Shown here: one piece after another, positions 8,765-18,319 of the stretch
Layout of the letters: each line of letters begins with the position of its first letter
Position numbering within the stretch: the stretch's first letter is position 1
Assembly (NCBI GenBank): GCA_016178155.1
Contig: JACOTZ010000131.1
Span: 1-46,644, forward strand
Reading direction: 5' to 3'
DNA length: 46,644 nucleotides
From: Acidobacteriota bacterium
Lineage (GTDB): Bacteria > Acidobacteriota > Terriglobia > Bryobacterales > Bryobacteraceae
Position numbers and translations under genes: made by a program
Notes under the pieces: model-generated
What the model saw: the letters and a program-made list of their open reading frames with translations, nothing else
What the model was told of the DNA's origin: nothing
Database searches by the model: none

Positions 8765-11700
8765 ATGTCTTTCCGAGTTCTCGCTTTGGCCTTTGCCATC
8801 GCTCTGCTCGCGCCGGTCGGCTCCGGGCAGACCGGCATGGGCAAGATTGAAGGCACCGTCAAGGACGCTTCCGGCGCGGTCGTGCCCGGGGCGAAGGTGA
8901 CGGTCACGCACGTGCCAACGGCCCGCCGACATGAAACTTCCACCAATCAGGCCGGATTGTATATCTTTCCGGCTGTTCAAAACGGGCCCTTCAGGCTCGC
9001 CATCGAAGCGCCCGGCATGGAGATGTTCCAGACCGAGTTTCTTCTCGAAACCGGCCAGACCGCGGTGGTCGATGCGAACCTGAAGGTCGGCGCGGCCACC
9101 ACCGCGGTCACAGTCACGGCCGACGTCGTCGCCATGGTGACCACCACGGCGCCCACGCTCGCCGCCGTCACGGATCGCGCCCGCATCGAGCAGTTGCCGA
9201 TCAGCGGCCGCATGTTTCAGTCGCTGGTCGCACAGACCACGCCCGGTATCGACGGCCAATCCTTCGCGCCCCGCGTCTGGGGCCTGAAATGGGGAGTCGA
9301 GTTTGTGCAGGATGGCGCCGTGCTGCTCAACCGCGACATCGGCGAAATCGCCGGCCGCCCGCCGGGGATGGATACCATCGAGGAGTTTCGCGTGGAAACC
9401 AGCGCCTCCTCGGCCAAGATGAACCGCCCCGCCACGGTGATCGTGAACACCCGCGCCGGCAACAACCGCTTCCACGGCTCCGTGTTCGAGATCATGCGCA
9501 ACAACAATCTCGGCTTCGGCGTCGCCCGGCAGCGCCAGGACCGCTGGTCACGCCCGTCGCATTTCGTGCGCAACGAGTTCGGCGTGTCCGCCGGCGCTCC
9601 CGTGTATCTGCCCAAAATCTACAACGGCAAAAACCGTACCTTCTTCTTTCATTCCTATGAAGCGTTTCGCAGCCTGACTGCCAGCACAAAAGGAGCGCGC
9701 CTGCCGACGGCCGCCATGCGGCAGGGCGACTTCAGCGGGCTGGTCGACGGCTCCGGCCGCAAATACACGCTCTACGACCCCTGGACCACGGACGCGCAAT
9801 GGCGGCGGCAGCCGTTCTCGAATAACCAGATCCCAATGTCGCGGCAGAGCCCGCTCGCCAAGTACCTGTACGGGGTTACGCCGCTGCCCACCGAGCCGGC
9901 GGTCAATCCTCTGGTGGCGAACAACTACTGGTATCAGGCGCCGAACAACCGGCTCGAATGGACCATGACCACGCGCGTCGATCACCGGCTCTCCGATACC
10001 GACCAGTTATTCGTCCGCTACACGCACGGCGTACGCGATACGTTCGCTCAGTCCGGCAACAACAATTCACCGACCACTCTGGACCTGTCGGCGAATGCGA
10101 ACTGGCGGCCGATTCGCAACAACACCGGCGTGGTCTCCTGGACGCGCAGCGTTTCCCCGACTTTCTTTCTGGAGACGGTGTTCAATGTCGGCGTCGAGGA
10201 CCTCAATTTCCTCAATATCGGCGACGATAAGAAATGGGCCGACATCCTCGGCCTGCCGAATCCCTTTGACGAGTACGGTTTCCCGAACGTCACCAGCACG
10301 GGGTTGGGCATGGAGTACGTCTCGGCCGCGAACCGGCGCAACAGCATCGTCCATATCTATAACGTTGATGAAAACATCACGAAGCTGCACGGCCGGCACG
10401 AGCTGCAGTTCGGAGGCCGCTATCGCTACGAGAAGCTGAACGTGCTGCCGGACCAGCAGCAGGTGCAGGGCGCTCACGCTTTCTCGAGCCGCGCCACTCA
10501 GCTCTACGATCCCGGCAGCGGCTCCACCTACGGTGCAGTGCCGTTCACAGGGCATGATTCCGCGAACCTTTTTATCGGAACCATGGGCAGTTACTCGGCG
10601 CAGTTTGTGCGCAAGTGGTACGACATGCACGACCAGGAGTTCTCACTCTACTTTCAGGACAACTGGAAGGTGAACTCGCGGCTGACGCTGAATCTCGGGC
10701 TGCGCTGGGAGCTTTATACGCCCATCCGCGAGGCCGACAACGTGCTGACCGGATTCGACCCGAAAACCAAGTCGATCGTCAACGGCGCCGACTTCGAGAC
10801 CATGTACCGCACCCTGTCGTCGCGGCCGGACATCGTCAATATCTTCGGTAATCTGGGGGTCAAGTTCGTGCGACCCGAGGACGCCGGCCTGCCGAACAAT
10901 CTTATCTATCTCAACAAGTACGATTTCAATCCGCGGGTAGGCTTCGCCTACAAGCTGACGGAGGGCGGCCGGCCCGTGGTCATGCGCGGAGGCTACGGTA
11001 TTTACGGCTACCCCATGCCGCTGCGTGATTTCAACGCGCGCATGCGCCAGAATCCGCCCACTACGGCGCGCTTCACCTATAACGTCAACAACTCGGCGCA
11101 GACGCCGGATCGGCTGCCGAATTGGGGCTTGCGCTCGGCGCCCCAGTTCATCGCGGGCCAGAACAGCCGGCAGGTTCCGCTCGACCAGCCGGGCGGGATC
11201 AGCCGCGGTTCCTTCCTCACGAGTTACTTCAACCCGCACCAGCCGACCTCGCGCGCGCATGAGTGGAATCTGACCTTCGAGCGCGAGATTCTCGACAACA
11301 CCGTCGTCCGTATCGGTTACGTCGGGACGCACGGCTCGCGGCTTGACATGTACTATTCCTACAACCAGGCCCCGAACGCCTACTTGTGGTTCACTACCAC
11401 CGGCGAACCGCTGCCCACGGGCACCTACGCGGGCACCGCGATGCGCGGCTTCGAGAACACGACTTTCGGCAACATCGAGGAGTACCAGAAGACCGGCTGG
11501 TCTAACGCCCAGAACTTCCAGTTCGAGATCCAACGCCGATATTCGAAAGGTTACGGGTTTCAGTTCTTTTACGTCATGAGCAACGCGCTCAAGGCCGGCG
11601 GAAGCGGCTGGGAGGACGACGTGCTGCCGCCCACCAATATATTCATGCCGGGCGCCGTCCCGGAGGACAACAACGCGCGCGCGCGGCTGCTCTACTACCG

Positions 11701-12424
11701 GCGCGATACCGCAATTCCCAAGCACCGCTACAACTGGAACTGGATCGTCGATCTGCCTTTCGGCCGCGGGAAGAAGTTCGGAGGCGGCGCTAGTCCGGTG
11801 CTCAACCGCCTGGTTGGCGGCTGGCAGCTTGCGGGACAGGGATCAGCCAACAGTAGATGGTGGTCGCTGCCAACCTCCAATTGGGCTTTTCCCGATGGAT
11901 TGGAGTTCTACGGCACGAAGTATCCGATCAAGGACTGCCGGAGCGGCGTCTGCTATGACGGCTATCTCTACTACAACGGGTACATTCCGGCCCATCTCAT
12001 CAACAAGCCGAACGGCATCATGGGAATTCCCGACAACTACCGGCCCTCGCACACGCCTCTGATTCCCATGCCCGCCGAAGGCCCCGGCTCGGGCGATCCC
12101 GCGCTGCGGCCCTTCTACGACAGCAATACGGTCTGGGTGCCGCTGAAGAACGGCACCCTGCAGCGAACCTCGTTCAACACCGGCCTGCATCCCTGGCGCA
12201 ACCAGTACTTCCAGGGGCTGTATAGCTGGTATCAGAACGCCTCACTGTTCAAAGTGATTCCGGTCACCGAGGCCGTCTTCTTGCGTTTGAACATCGACTT
12301 TTTCAACGTGTTCAATATGCCGGGGATCCCGAAGACACCGAATTCGAGCACGGGGATCATCGACGCCAGCGTCTCCGGCAACGGCGCGCGCTCCCTGCAG
12401 TTCGGCCTGCGCCTGACCTGGTAG
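8765..12424 (+). CDS. TonB-dependent receptor-like outer-membrane protein with carboxypeptidase regulatory domain
   Basis: A 1219-residue outer-membrane protein of the Oar-like group expanded in Acidobacteriota. A signal peptide (MSFRVLALAFAIALLAPVGSGQ) is followed by a carboxypeptidase-regulatory/CnaB-like domain at about 25-105 (GKIEGTVKDASGAVVPGAKV), a plug-like region (IEQLPISGRMFQSLV onward), and a long beta-barrel ending in FGLRLTW, with the C-terminal aromatic residue expected for BAM-inserted barrels. Aromatic-rich strands with DNTVVRIGYVGTHGSRL are typical. No TonB box is recognised. It probably imports or binds large oligosaccharides or other macromolecular nutrients; the ligand cannot be inferred. 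It is monocistronic, with its own strong -10 box. Confidence 0.9.
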   Translation: MSFRVLALAFAIALLAPVGSGQTGMGKIEGTVKDASGAVVPGAKVTVTHVPTARRHETSTNQAGLYIFPAVQNGPFRLAIEAPGMEMFQTEFLLETGQTAVVDANLKVGAATTAVTVTADVVAMVTTTAPTLAAVTDRARIEQLPISGRMFQSLVAQTTPGIDGQSFAPRVWGLKWGVEFVQDGAVLLNRDIGEIAGRPPGMDTIEEFRVETSASSAKMNRPATVIVNTRAGNNRFHGSVFEIMRNNNLGFGVARQRQDRWSRPSHFVRNEFGVSAGAPVYLPKIYNGKNRTFFFHSYEAFRSLTASTKGARLPTAAMRQGDFSGLVDGSGRKYTLYDPWTTDAQWRRQPFSNNQIPMSRQSPLAKYLYGVTPLPTEPAVNPLVANNYWYQAPNNRLEWTMTTRVDHRLSDTDQLFVRYTHGVRDTFAQSGNNNSPTTLDLSANANWRPIRNNTGVVSWTRSVSPTFFLETVFNVGVEDLNFLNIGDDKKWADILGLPNPFDEYGFPNVTSTGLGMEYVSAANRRNSIVHIYNVDENITKLHGRHELQFGGRYRYEKLNVLPDQQQVQGAHAFSSRATQLYDPGSGSTYGAVPFTGHDSANLFIGTMGSYSAQFVRKWYDMHDQEFSLYFQDNWKVNSRLTLNLGLRWELYTPIREADNVLTGFDPKTKSIVNGADFETMYRTLSSRPDIVNIFGNLGVKFVRPEDAGLPNNLIYLNKYDFNPRVGFAYKLTEGGRPVVMRGGYGIYGYPMPLRDFNARMRQNPPTTARFTYNVNNSAQTPDRLPNWGLRSAPQFIAGQNSRQVPLDQPGGISRGSFLTSYFNPHQPTSRAHEWNLTFEREILDNTVVRIGYVGTHGSRLDMYYSYNQAPNAYLWFTTTGEPLPTGTYAGTAMRGFENTTFGNIEEYQKTGWSNAQNFQFEIQRRYSKGYGFQFFYVMSNALKAGGSGWEDDVLPPTNIFMPGAVPEDNNARARLLYYRRDTAIPKHRYNWNWIVDLPFGRGKKFGGGASPVLNRLVGGWQLAGQGSANSRWWSLPTSNWAFPDGLEFYGTKYPIKDCRSGVCYDGYLYYNGYIPAHLINKPNGIMGIPDNYRPSHTPLIPMPAEGPGSGDPALRPFYDSNTVWVPLKNGTLQRTSFNTGLHPWRNQYFQGLYSWYQNASLFKVIPVTEAVFLRLNIDFFNVFNMPGIPKTPNSSTGIIDASVSGNGARSLQFGLRLTW

Positions 12425-12567
12425 GCGAAACGGTGAACGGGCGCGGCGCAACGTAAGACGCGCTGACTGCGGGCGCAGTTGCTGTGCTTGGCGAGCCGCC
12501 CTGGTACGGCGGCGGACGCAACCCGCCTGTGGACCAGGTGCGCTCGTGAGCGATGCGGCTCACGACG

Positions 12568-12573
12568 TATTAT
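12568..12573 (+). promoter_or_regulatory. -10 box (TATTAT) for the topoisomerase III-RecQ gene
   Basis: TATTAT lies 11 nt before the ATG at 12579. If active, transcription would start at or next to that ATG (leaderless), which argues against the further-upstream GTG at 12546. Confidence 0.4.
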
Positions 12574-12578
12574 GGGCG

Positions 12579-15500
12579 ATGAGGCTCGCGGCGTCTCGCG
12601 GGCGCGGTATTCGAGCAGTGGCTTCAGAAGACGGGCAGGCGGTCGCCATCATCGCGGAGAAACCGTCGGTCGCGCGCGACATCGCCAGGGTCGTGGGCGC
12701 GAGCCGCAGGGGCGAAGGCTATCTCCACGGCGGCGGCTACATCGTCACCTGGGCCATCGGACATCTCGTACGGCTGGCGCAGCCGCACGAGATCCGCCCG
12801 GAGTGGAAGGCCTGGCGTCGAGACCTGCTGCCGATGCTGCCGGCGGAATGGCCGCTGGTCGTCATCGACGACACACGCGAGCAGTTCGAGATCGTCCGCC
12901 GCATTCTCAACTCCCCCAAAGTGGGCAAGCTGGTGTGCGCCACCGACGCGGGGCGCGAGGGAGAGCTGATCTTCCGCTATCTCTATGAGGCGGCCGGATG
13001 CAGCAAGCCGGCCTCGCGGCTGTGGGTGTCCTCGTTGACCGCGGACGCCATCCGCGCGGGTCTTGCGTCCATGAAGGACGGGTCGCATTACGATCCGCTG
13101 GCTGATGCGGCCCGCGGGCGCAGCCGCGCCGACTGGCTGGTGGGGATGAACCTCTCCCGAGCTTATACGCTGGCGCTCGGCGAGAGCTTCTCGGTCGGCC
13201 GCGTGCAGACACCGACGCTCGCCATGGTGGTCGAACGCGAGCTCGAGATCCGCGCTTTCGTGCCCCTGGATTACCTCGAGATCGAGGCGACGTTCTCCAC
13301 CGAGGCCAGCTCCCAATACAAGGGCACGTGGTTCCGTCAAGGCCCCGAGCCGCTGGCGGAGCGCATGCGCCTGCCGCTGGAGGGCGGCCAGGCGGAGGCG
13401 ATTCTCGAACGGGCCCGCACCGGCGAAGCGCGCATCGAATCCGTCAAGTCCGAGACCCAGCGCATGGCGCCGCCGCTGCTCTACGACTTGACCGAGCTGC
13501 AGCGCCACGCCAACCGCGTTTACGGTTTCAGCGCGCAGAAGACGCTCGATCTGGCGCAGGCTCTGTACGAGCGGCACAAGCTCATCAGCTATCCGCGCAC
13601 CGACAGCCGGCATCTCTCCGCCGAGGTGGCGAAAACCCTACCGCGCATCGTCGAGGCGGTCCGCAGCCCCTATGCGGACCTGCTCGCGCCCGGCACTGGC
13701 GAAACGCCGCTGGGCAGGCGCTTTGTCGACGACGCGAAGGTCACCGACCACCATGCCATCATCCCCACGCACACGCGCCCTAACCGCGCTGCGTTGAGTC
13801 CCGACGAAGAGCACGTCTATGACCTGGTCTGCCGGCGCGTCCTGAGCGCCTGGCAGCCGGACTACGTCACGTCCGTCCAGACCGTCATCACCGCCATCAC
13901 GAATCCCGGAGCTGTCGACCGTTACCACAGCAGTGGAACCTCCGTGCAACAGGCCGGCTGGAAAGCGCTGGACGTCGCGCCGCGCAAGAAGCGCGAGAAG
14001 GCGGGGGACGACGAGCAGCCGGTGCTGCCCTCCGATCTCGACGAGGGCGCCCTGGTGCGCGTGCTCGAGACCGCGGCCGAACACAAGAAAACGCGCCCGC
14101 CGAAGCGCTTTACCGAAGCGACGCTGCTGACCGCGATGGAGACGGCCGGCAAGACCCTCGACGAGAAGGAGATCTCGGACGCGATGAAGGACTCGGGCCT
14201 GGGCACGCCGGCCACGCGCGCCGCCATCATCGAGGTGCTGCTCAAGCGCGGCTACGTGGAGCGCCAGGGTAAGAGCCTGGCTGCGACCGAGAAGGGGATC
14301 CAGCTCATCGCGGTCGTGCACCCGGAGGTAAAGAGTCCCGCCATGACGGGGCAGTGGGAGGCCTTCCTGCATCGCATCCATCGCGGGCAGGGCGAGCTGC
14401 CGGAGTTCATGGGCGGCATCGAGCGGTACGTAACAGAGGTCGTGGCGAAGATGAATAGCGCCGCGCGTCCGCCGAGCGCGCCGGCGTGGGCCCGCGCCGC
14501 GCCTGCATCGACGGCTGCTCGTCCGGCGATGGCCACGCCCGTGGAGCCTGCCGCACGCCAAGCGATCCCGGCGCCCGCGGCGTCCCCGGCTGACGGCGCC
14601 GCTCCGCCGGCGATCGGCGCGCCGCAAACTTGCCCCGTATCCCCAGCCGCCACTACCCCGGCGCGTGTCCCGTCGACGACTCGCGCGCCCGTGCCTCCGG
14701 CCGCCGGCGCTCCCGCGGCGCCCGCGGTCGACTTGCTTGCGCTGCTTCGCCAGGGCTTCGGATTCGAGTCGTTCCGCCCGAACCAGGAGGAGGTCTGCCG
14801 CGCGGCCATTCGCGGCGAAGATGCGCTCCTGGTCATGCCGACCGGATCGGGCAAGTCGCTCTGCTACCAGCTCCCGGGGCTCGCGCGCGGCGGCACCACA
14901 CTCGTGATCAGCCCGCTCATCGCGCTCATGGAGGACCAGGTCGTGCGGCTTCAGGAGAGGGGTTTCGCCGCCGAGCGCATTCACTCGGGCCGCGACCGCG
15001 CGGCTTCGCGGCAAGCCTGCCTCGATTACCTGAACGGCGCGCTCCAGTTCCTGTTTATCGCGCCCGAGCGGCTTCGGGTCGCCGGCTTTCCGGAGATGCT
15101 GGCGAAGCGGCAGCCGGCGCTGATCGCGATCGATGAGGCGCACTGCATCTCGCAATGGGGACATGATTTCCGCCCCGATTACCGGCGTATCGGCGGGCAT
15201 CTGCCCGCCTTGCGTCCGGCCCCGGTGATGGCCCTTACCGCCACGGCGACGCCGCTCGTGCAGGACGACATCGTCCAGCAACTCGGTCTGGAGGGGCCCG
15301 GGCGCTTCATCCATGGCTTCCGCCGCGACAACATCGCCATCGAAGTGATCGAGGTGGCGCAGTCGATGCGCCTGGCGATGGTCGAAGAGATCCTCGGCGA
15401 TTCCGCGCGACGGCCGGCGATCGTGTACACGCCGACACGCCGCGAATCGGAGATCGTTGCGGCATCGCTCGGGACCCGTTTTCCCGCCGCCGCCTACCAT

Positions 15501-16742
15501 GCGGGCATGAATGCCCCAAGCCGAGATCAGGTGCAGACCGCGTTTCTGGCGGGCCGGCTGGAGATAATCGTGGCGACCATCGCCTTCGGCATGGGCGTCG
15601 ATAAACCTGATATCCGGACGGTCGTCCACACTGCGCTGCCCGGCAGTATCGAGAGCTACTACCAGGAGATCGGCCGCGCGGGCCGCGATGGCGCGCTGTC
15701 GCGCGCCATCCTGATGCAGTCTTATTCGGATCGGCGCACGCATGATTACTTCCTCGGCCGCGACTACCCCGAGCCTCCGCTGCTCGACCTGATTTTCGCC
15801 GCGCTCACCGCCGAGCCGCAGGTCGAAGAACGCGTTGCCGAGCGCAGCCGGCTCGACGAGGAGACCTTTGCGAGCGCGCTCGAAAAGCTCTGGATCCACG
15901 GCGGCGTGCAGATCGACGAGTTGGGCGACCTGACCCGTGGCAGCGAGGAGTGGCGCGAATCCTACGAATCGCAGCGCGAGCACAAGATCGCCCAGCTCAC
16001 CGAGATGCTCCGCTTCGCCGAGTGCAACCAGTGCCGGATGGTGACGCTGGTGCGGCATTTCGGCGATTTCGAGGGGGCCCGTGCGCGCTGCGGCATCTGC
16101 GATTTCTGCGCTCCCAAGGAGACGGTCGCGCAGCGCTATCGCCCGGCGGCCGCGCACGAGCAGGCGCTTGCCCGGGAGGCTCTGGCCGCCCTTTGCCGGG
16201 TCACTTCCATTTCCTCTGGACGGCTGCATGCGCAGGTCGGCGGAGGACTCGGCGCGCGGAACGAATTCGAGCGCGTGCTCAGCGGCCTGGCACGCGCCGG
16301 CCTGGTGGAAATGGCCGATGCCAGCTTCGAGAAGGACGGCCGGCAGATCGGCTATAAGCTGGTGCGCCTTTCCTCCGCCGGCCGCCGGCTTGATCCCGCG
16401 GCGCCCCTCGCCTTCGATCTCACCGGGGAGATCGCCGCTCCAGCCCGCGCGGGGGCAAAGCGTCGCAAGTCCGCGCGAGCGGGCCCGGCGCCACGCCCGG
16501 TGGCCGCGGACCGCATCGAGCGCCTCGAGAGCGAGCTTCGTGCCTGGCGGCTGAACGAGGCGAGGCGCGCGAGCGTGCCCGCTTTCCGCATCTTCAGCGA
16601 TCGCGTTCTGCGCAATCTTGCCACCCAGGCGCCGACCGGTACGGACGAGCTGCTGGCCGTCTCCGGCATCGGCAAGCGCCTGGTCGAGAAGTATGGAGCC
16701 GAGATCCTGCGCATCTTAAAGGCGCCGGGGCGAGGAGAGTAG
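12579..16742 (+). CDS. Topoisomerase III-RecQ helicase fusion protein
   Basis: One uninterrupted 1387-residue frame with two complete enzymes. Residues ~20-625 are a type IA topoisomerase III: Toprim motifs AIIAEKPSVA (23-32) and TDAGREGELI (122-131), and catalytic Tyr338 in SYPRTDSR. Residues ~626-716 are a Pro/Ala-rich linker. Residues ~717-1180 are RecQ: Walker A MPTGSGKS (753-760), DEAH box (852-855), motif VI QEIGRAGRDG (1029-1038) and the RecQ zinc cysteines (C1149, C1152, C1171, C1174, C1177). An RQC-like winged helix (~1195-1275) and an HRDC domain (~1314-1384, SGIGKRLVEKYG) follow. RecQ and Top3 are separate partners elsewhere, jointly decatenating DNA and dissolving Holliday junctions; here they are joined. 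Start alternatives are GTG 12546 and GTG 12618. Confidence 0.93.
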   Translation: MRLAASRGRGIRAVASEDGQAVAIIAEKPSVARDIARVVGASRRGEGYLHGGGYIVTWAIGHLVRLAQPHEIRPEWKAWRRDLLPMLPAEWPLVVIDDTREQFEIVRRILNSPKVGKLVCATDAGREGELIFRYLYEAAGCSKPASRLWVSSLTADAIRAGLASMKDGSHYDPLADAARGRSRADWLVGMNLSRAYTLALGESFSVGRVQTPTLAMVVERELEIRAFVPLDYLEIEATFSTEASSQYKGTWFRQGPEPLAERMRLPLEGGQAEAILERARTGEARIESVKSETQRMAPPLLYDLTELQRHANRVYGFSAQKTLDLAQALYERHKLISYPRTDSRHLSAEVAKTLPRIVEAVRSPYADLLAPGTGETPLGRRFVDDAKVTDHHAIIPTHTRPNRAALSPDEEHVYDLVCRRVLSAWQPDYVTSVQTVITAITNPGAVDRYHSSGTSVQQAGWKALDVAPRKKREKAGDDEQPVLPSDLDEGALVRVLETAAEHKKTRPPKRFTEATLLTAMETAGKTLDEKEISDAMKDSGLGTPATRAAIIEVLLKRGYVERQGKSLAATEKGIQLIAVVHPEVKSPAMTGQWEAFLHRIHRGQGELPEFMGGIERYVTEVVAKMNSAARPPSAPAWARAAPASTAARPAMATPVEPAARQAIPAPAASPADGAAPPAIGAPQTCPVSPAATTPARVPSTTRAPVPPAAGAPAAPAVDLLALLRQGFGFESFRPNQEEVCRAAIRGEDALLVMPTGSGKSLCYQLPGLARGGTTLVISPLIALMEDQVVRLQERGFAAERIHSGRDRAASRQACLDYLNGALQFLFIAPERLRVAGFPEMLAKRQPALIAIDEAHCISQWGHDFRPDYRRIGGHLPALRPAPVMALTATATPLVQDDIVQQLGLEGPGRFIHGFRRDNIAIEVIEVAQSMRLAMVEEILGDSARRPAIVYTPTRRESEIVAASLGTRFPAAAYHAGMNAPSRDQVQTAFLAGRLEIIVATIAFGMGVDKPDIRTVVHTALPGSIESYYQEIGRAGRDGALSRAILMQSYSDRRTHDYFLGRDYPEPPLLDLIFAALTAEPQVEERVAERSRLDEETFASALEKLWIHGGVQIDELGDLTRGSEEWRESYESQREHKIAQLTEMLRFAECNQCRMVTLVRHFGDFEGARARCGICDFCAPKETVAQRYRPAAAHEQALAREALAALCRVTSISSGRLHAQVGGGLGARNEFERVLSGLARAGLVEMADASFEKDGRQIGYKLVRLSSAGRRLDPAAPLAFDLTGEIAAPARAGAKRRKSARAGPAPRPVAADRIERLESELRAWRLNEARRASVPAFRIFSDRVLRNLATQAPTGTDELLAVSGIGKRLVEKYGAEILRILKAPGRGE

Positions 16743-16931
16743 CCGCTATTTCGATGCTCGCGAGGGGCAGCACAAGGCGCGCGAAGACCGCCCGGAGCCG
16801 TACTTGACAGAACCTCGAGGATGGCGGCCGCGGGCAACCCAATGAATGCGCCCCTTCACGGCCGGGGCACGCACCTTGGCGCCCGTGCCCCCGCGGGTTT
16901 GCGGTGCGCCTCGCGATTTACGGGAGGAGGA

Positions 16932-17021
16932 ATGCGCGCCAGCCTGACGGTCGCAAGCCGGCACACACAGCGCTCTCCAAGCGCGCCAGCGACAATGGTG
17001 GATGCCGCATGCGCGCGCTGA
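16932..17021 (+). CDS. Candidate 29-aa leader peptide overlapping pncB start
   Basis: An ATG directly follows the strong ribosome-binding sequence GGGAGGAGG (16922-16930). The ORF encodes 29 residues (MRASLTVASRHTQ...) and its TGA ends 13 nt inside pncB, in a different frame. The best Shine-Dalgarno in this intergenic region thus serves this ORF rather than pncB, suggesting translational coupling or a regulatory leader. There is no homology evidence, and it may be fortuitous. Nothing else is recognised in 16743-16920; a TTGACA at 16804 has no matching -10. Confidence 0.35.
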   Translation: MRASLTVASRHTQRSPSAPATMVDAACAR

Positions 17022-18319
17022 TTACCGATCTGTATGAACTCACCATGGCGGCCGGATACTTCGAGGCCGGGAAGACGCAGGAGCGGGCGACTTTCGAGCT
17101 GTTTGTCCGCAAGGTGCCCGAGAACCGCCCGTTTCTGATTGCGGCCGGGCTCGAGCAGGCTGTGGACTATCTGCTTCAGCTCCGCTTCGAGGAGGAAGAG
17201 ATCGCGTACCTCCGCAGGTCGGCGCCCTTGCGCGGCGTCCCGGAGGCGTTCTGGGACTATCTGCGCGGTTTCCGCTTCAGCGGGGACGTCTTCGCCATGC
17301 CCGAAGGCACCCCGTTTTTCGCGGGCGAGCCGGTGCTGGTGGTGCGGGCGCCGCTGATCGAGGCGCAAATTCCGGAAACGTACCTGCTGGCTACGATCGC
17401 GTTCCAATCGATGGTGGCGAGCAAGGCGGTGCGCGTGGTTGAGTGCGCGGCAGGTCGCGCGGTGATCGAGTTCGGCACCCGCCGTGCGCATTCGCCGGAA
17501 GCGGGCGTGCTCGCCGGACGCGCGGCGTATATCGCGGGCTGTGCCGGCACCAGCAACGTCGAGGCCGGCTATCGCTTCGGGATCCCGATCTACGGCACCG
17601 CGGCACATTCCTGGGTGCAGGCCTTCCCGAGCGAGCGTAAGTCCTTCGAGGCTCTCCAGAGCCTGCTCGGCGAGGGGACCGTGTACCTCATCGATACCTA
17701 CGACACGATTGAAGGAGCGCGTCAGGCGGCCGCGCTCGGGCGGCCGCTCTGGGGCGTCCGGCTGGACAGCGGCGATGTCGTGGGGCTGTCACGCGAGGCG
17801 CGCAAGATCCTGGACGCGGCCGGGCTGAAGGACGCCAAGATCATGGTTTCCGGCGATCTGAACGAGCAAAAGGTCTGCGAGATTGTGCGCGCGGGAGCGC
17901 CGGTGGACGCATTCGGGGTCGGCACCGAGCTGGCGACTTCGGCAGACGCGCCAAACCTCGCGGCGGTCTACAAACTGGCCGAGATCGACGTGCTGGGCAT
18001 CAAACGGTATACCTGGAAGTTCAGCCCGGAAAAAACCACGCTGCCCGGCGCCAAGCAGGTGTTCCGCTTCGCGGACCGCGACCAGATCGGCTGCCATTGG
18101 GAGTGCCCCGGGCCGAATTCCGAAGCGTTACTGAAACCCGTAATGATCGGCGGCAGACTGGTACAGGAGCTGCCCGGCGCGAGCCGCTCGCGGGACTACT
18201 GCGCGCAGGCGGTCCGCCGGCTCGCTCTGCCGCGCCCCGTGCGATTCAGCGAAGACCTGCTAGCTCTCGCCGAGCGGGCGCGCGTGAAATTCGATTCCGC
18301 ACAGGAGCGATCCTCATGA
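17009..18319 (+). CDS. pncB: Nicotinate phosphoribosyltransferase
   Basis: A 436-residue enzyme converting nicotinate and PRPP to nicotinate mononucleotide, the rate-limiting step of the Preiss-Handler NAD salvage pathway. Visible family signatures are the N-terminal ITDLYELTMAAGYF, EFGTRRAHSPEAG (154-166), YGTAAHSWVQAF with the phosphorylatable His200, VRLDSGDV, and GVGTELATS near the PRPP site. The ATG at 17009 is chosen because it matches the family N-terminus and has GGTGGA 6 nt upstream; an in-frame GTG at 16904 would add 35 unlikely residues. The stop overlaps the start of the nicotinamidase gene (ATGA), so the two salvage enzymes are translationally coupled. Confidence 0.95.
   Translation: MRALITDLYELTMAAGYFEAGKTQERATFELFVRKVPENRPFLIAAGLEQAVDYLLQLRFEEEEIAYLRRSAPLRGVPEAFWDYLRGFRFSGDVFAMPEGTPFFAGEPVLVVRAPLIEAQIPETYLLATIAFQSMVASKAVRVVECAAGRAVIEFGTRRAHSPEAGVLAGRAAYIAGCAGTSNVEAGYRFGIPIYGTAAHSWVQAFPSERKSFEALQSLLGEGTVYLIDTYDTIEGARQAAALGRPLWGVRLDSGDVVGLSREARKILDAAGLKDAKIMVSGDLNEQKVCEIVRAGAPVDAFGVGTELATSADAPNLAAVYKLAEIDVLGIKRYTWKFSPEKTTLPGAKQVFRFADRDQIGCHWECPGPNSEALLKPVMIGGRLVQELPGASRSRDYCAQAVRRLALPRPVRFSEDLLALAERARVKFDSAQERSS

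Noticed and set aside
13638-16229. 863-aa open frame opposite the topoisomerase-RecQ gene
   Set aside because: Shadow frame with biased composition; the sense frame carries all catalytic motifs.
12579-16742. Treating the topoisomerase III and RecQ parts as two adjacent genes
   Set aside because: There is no stop codon, frame change or ribosome site between them, and the linker is continuous coding sequence.
16804-16809. TTGACA upstream of pncB as a -35 box
   Set aside because: No -10-like hexamer lies 16-18 bp downstream.
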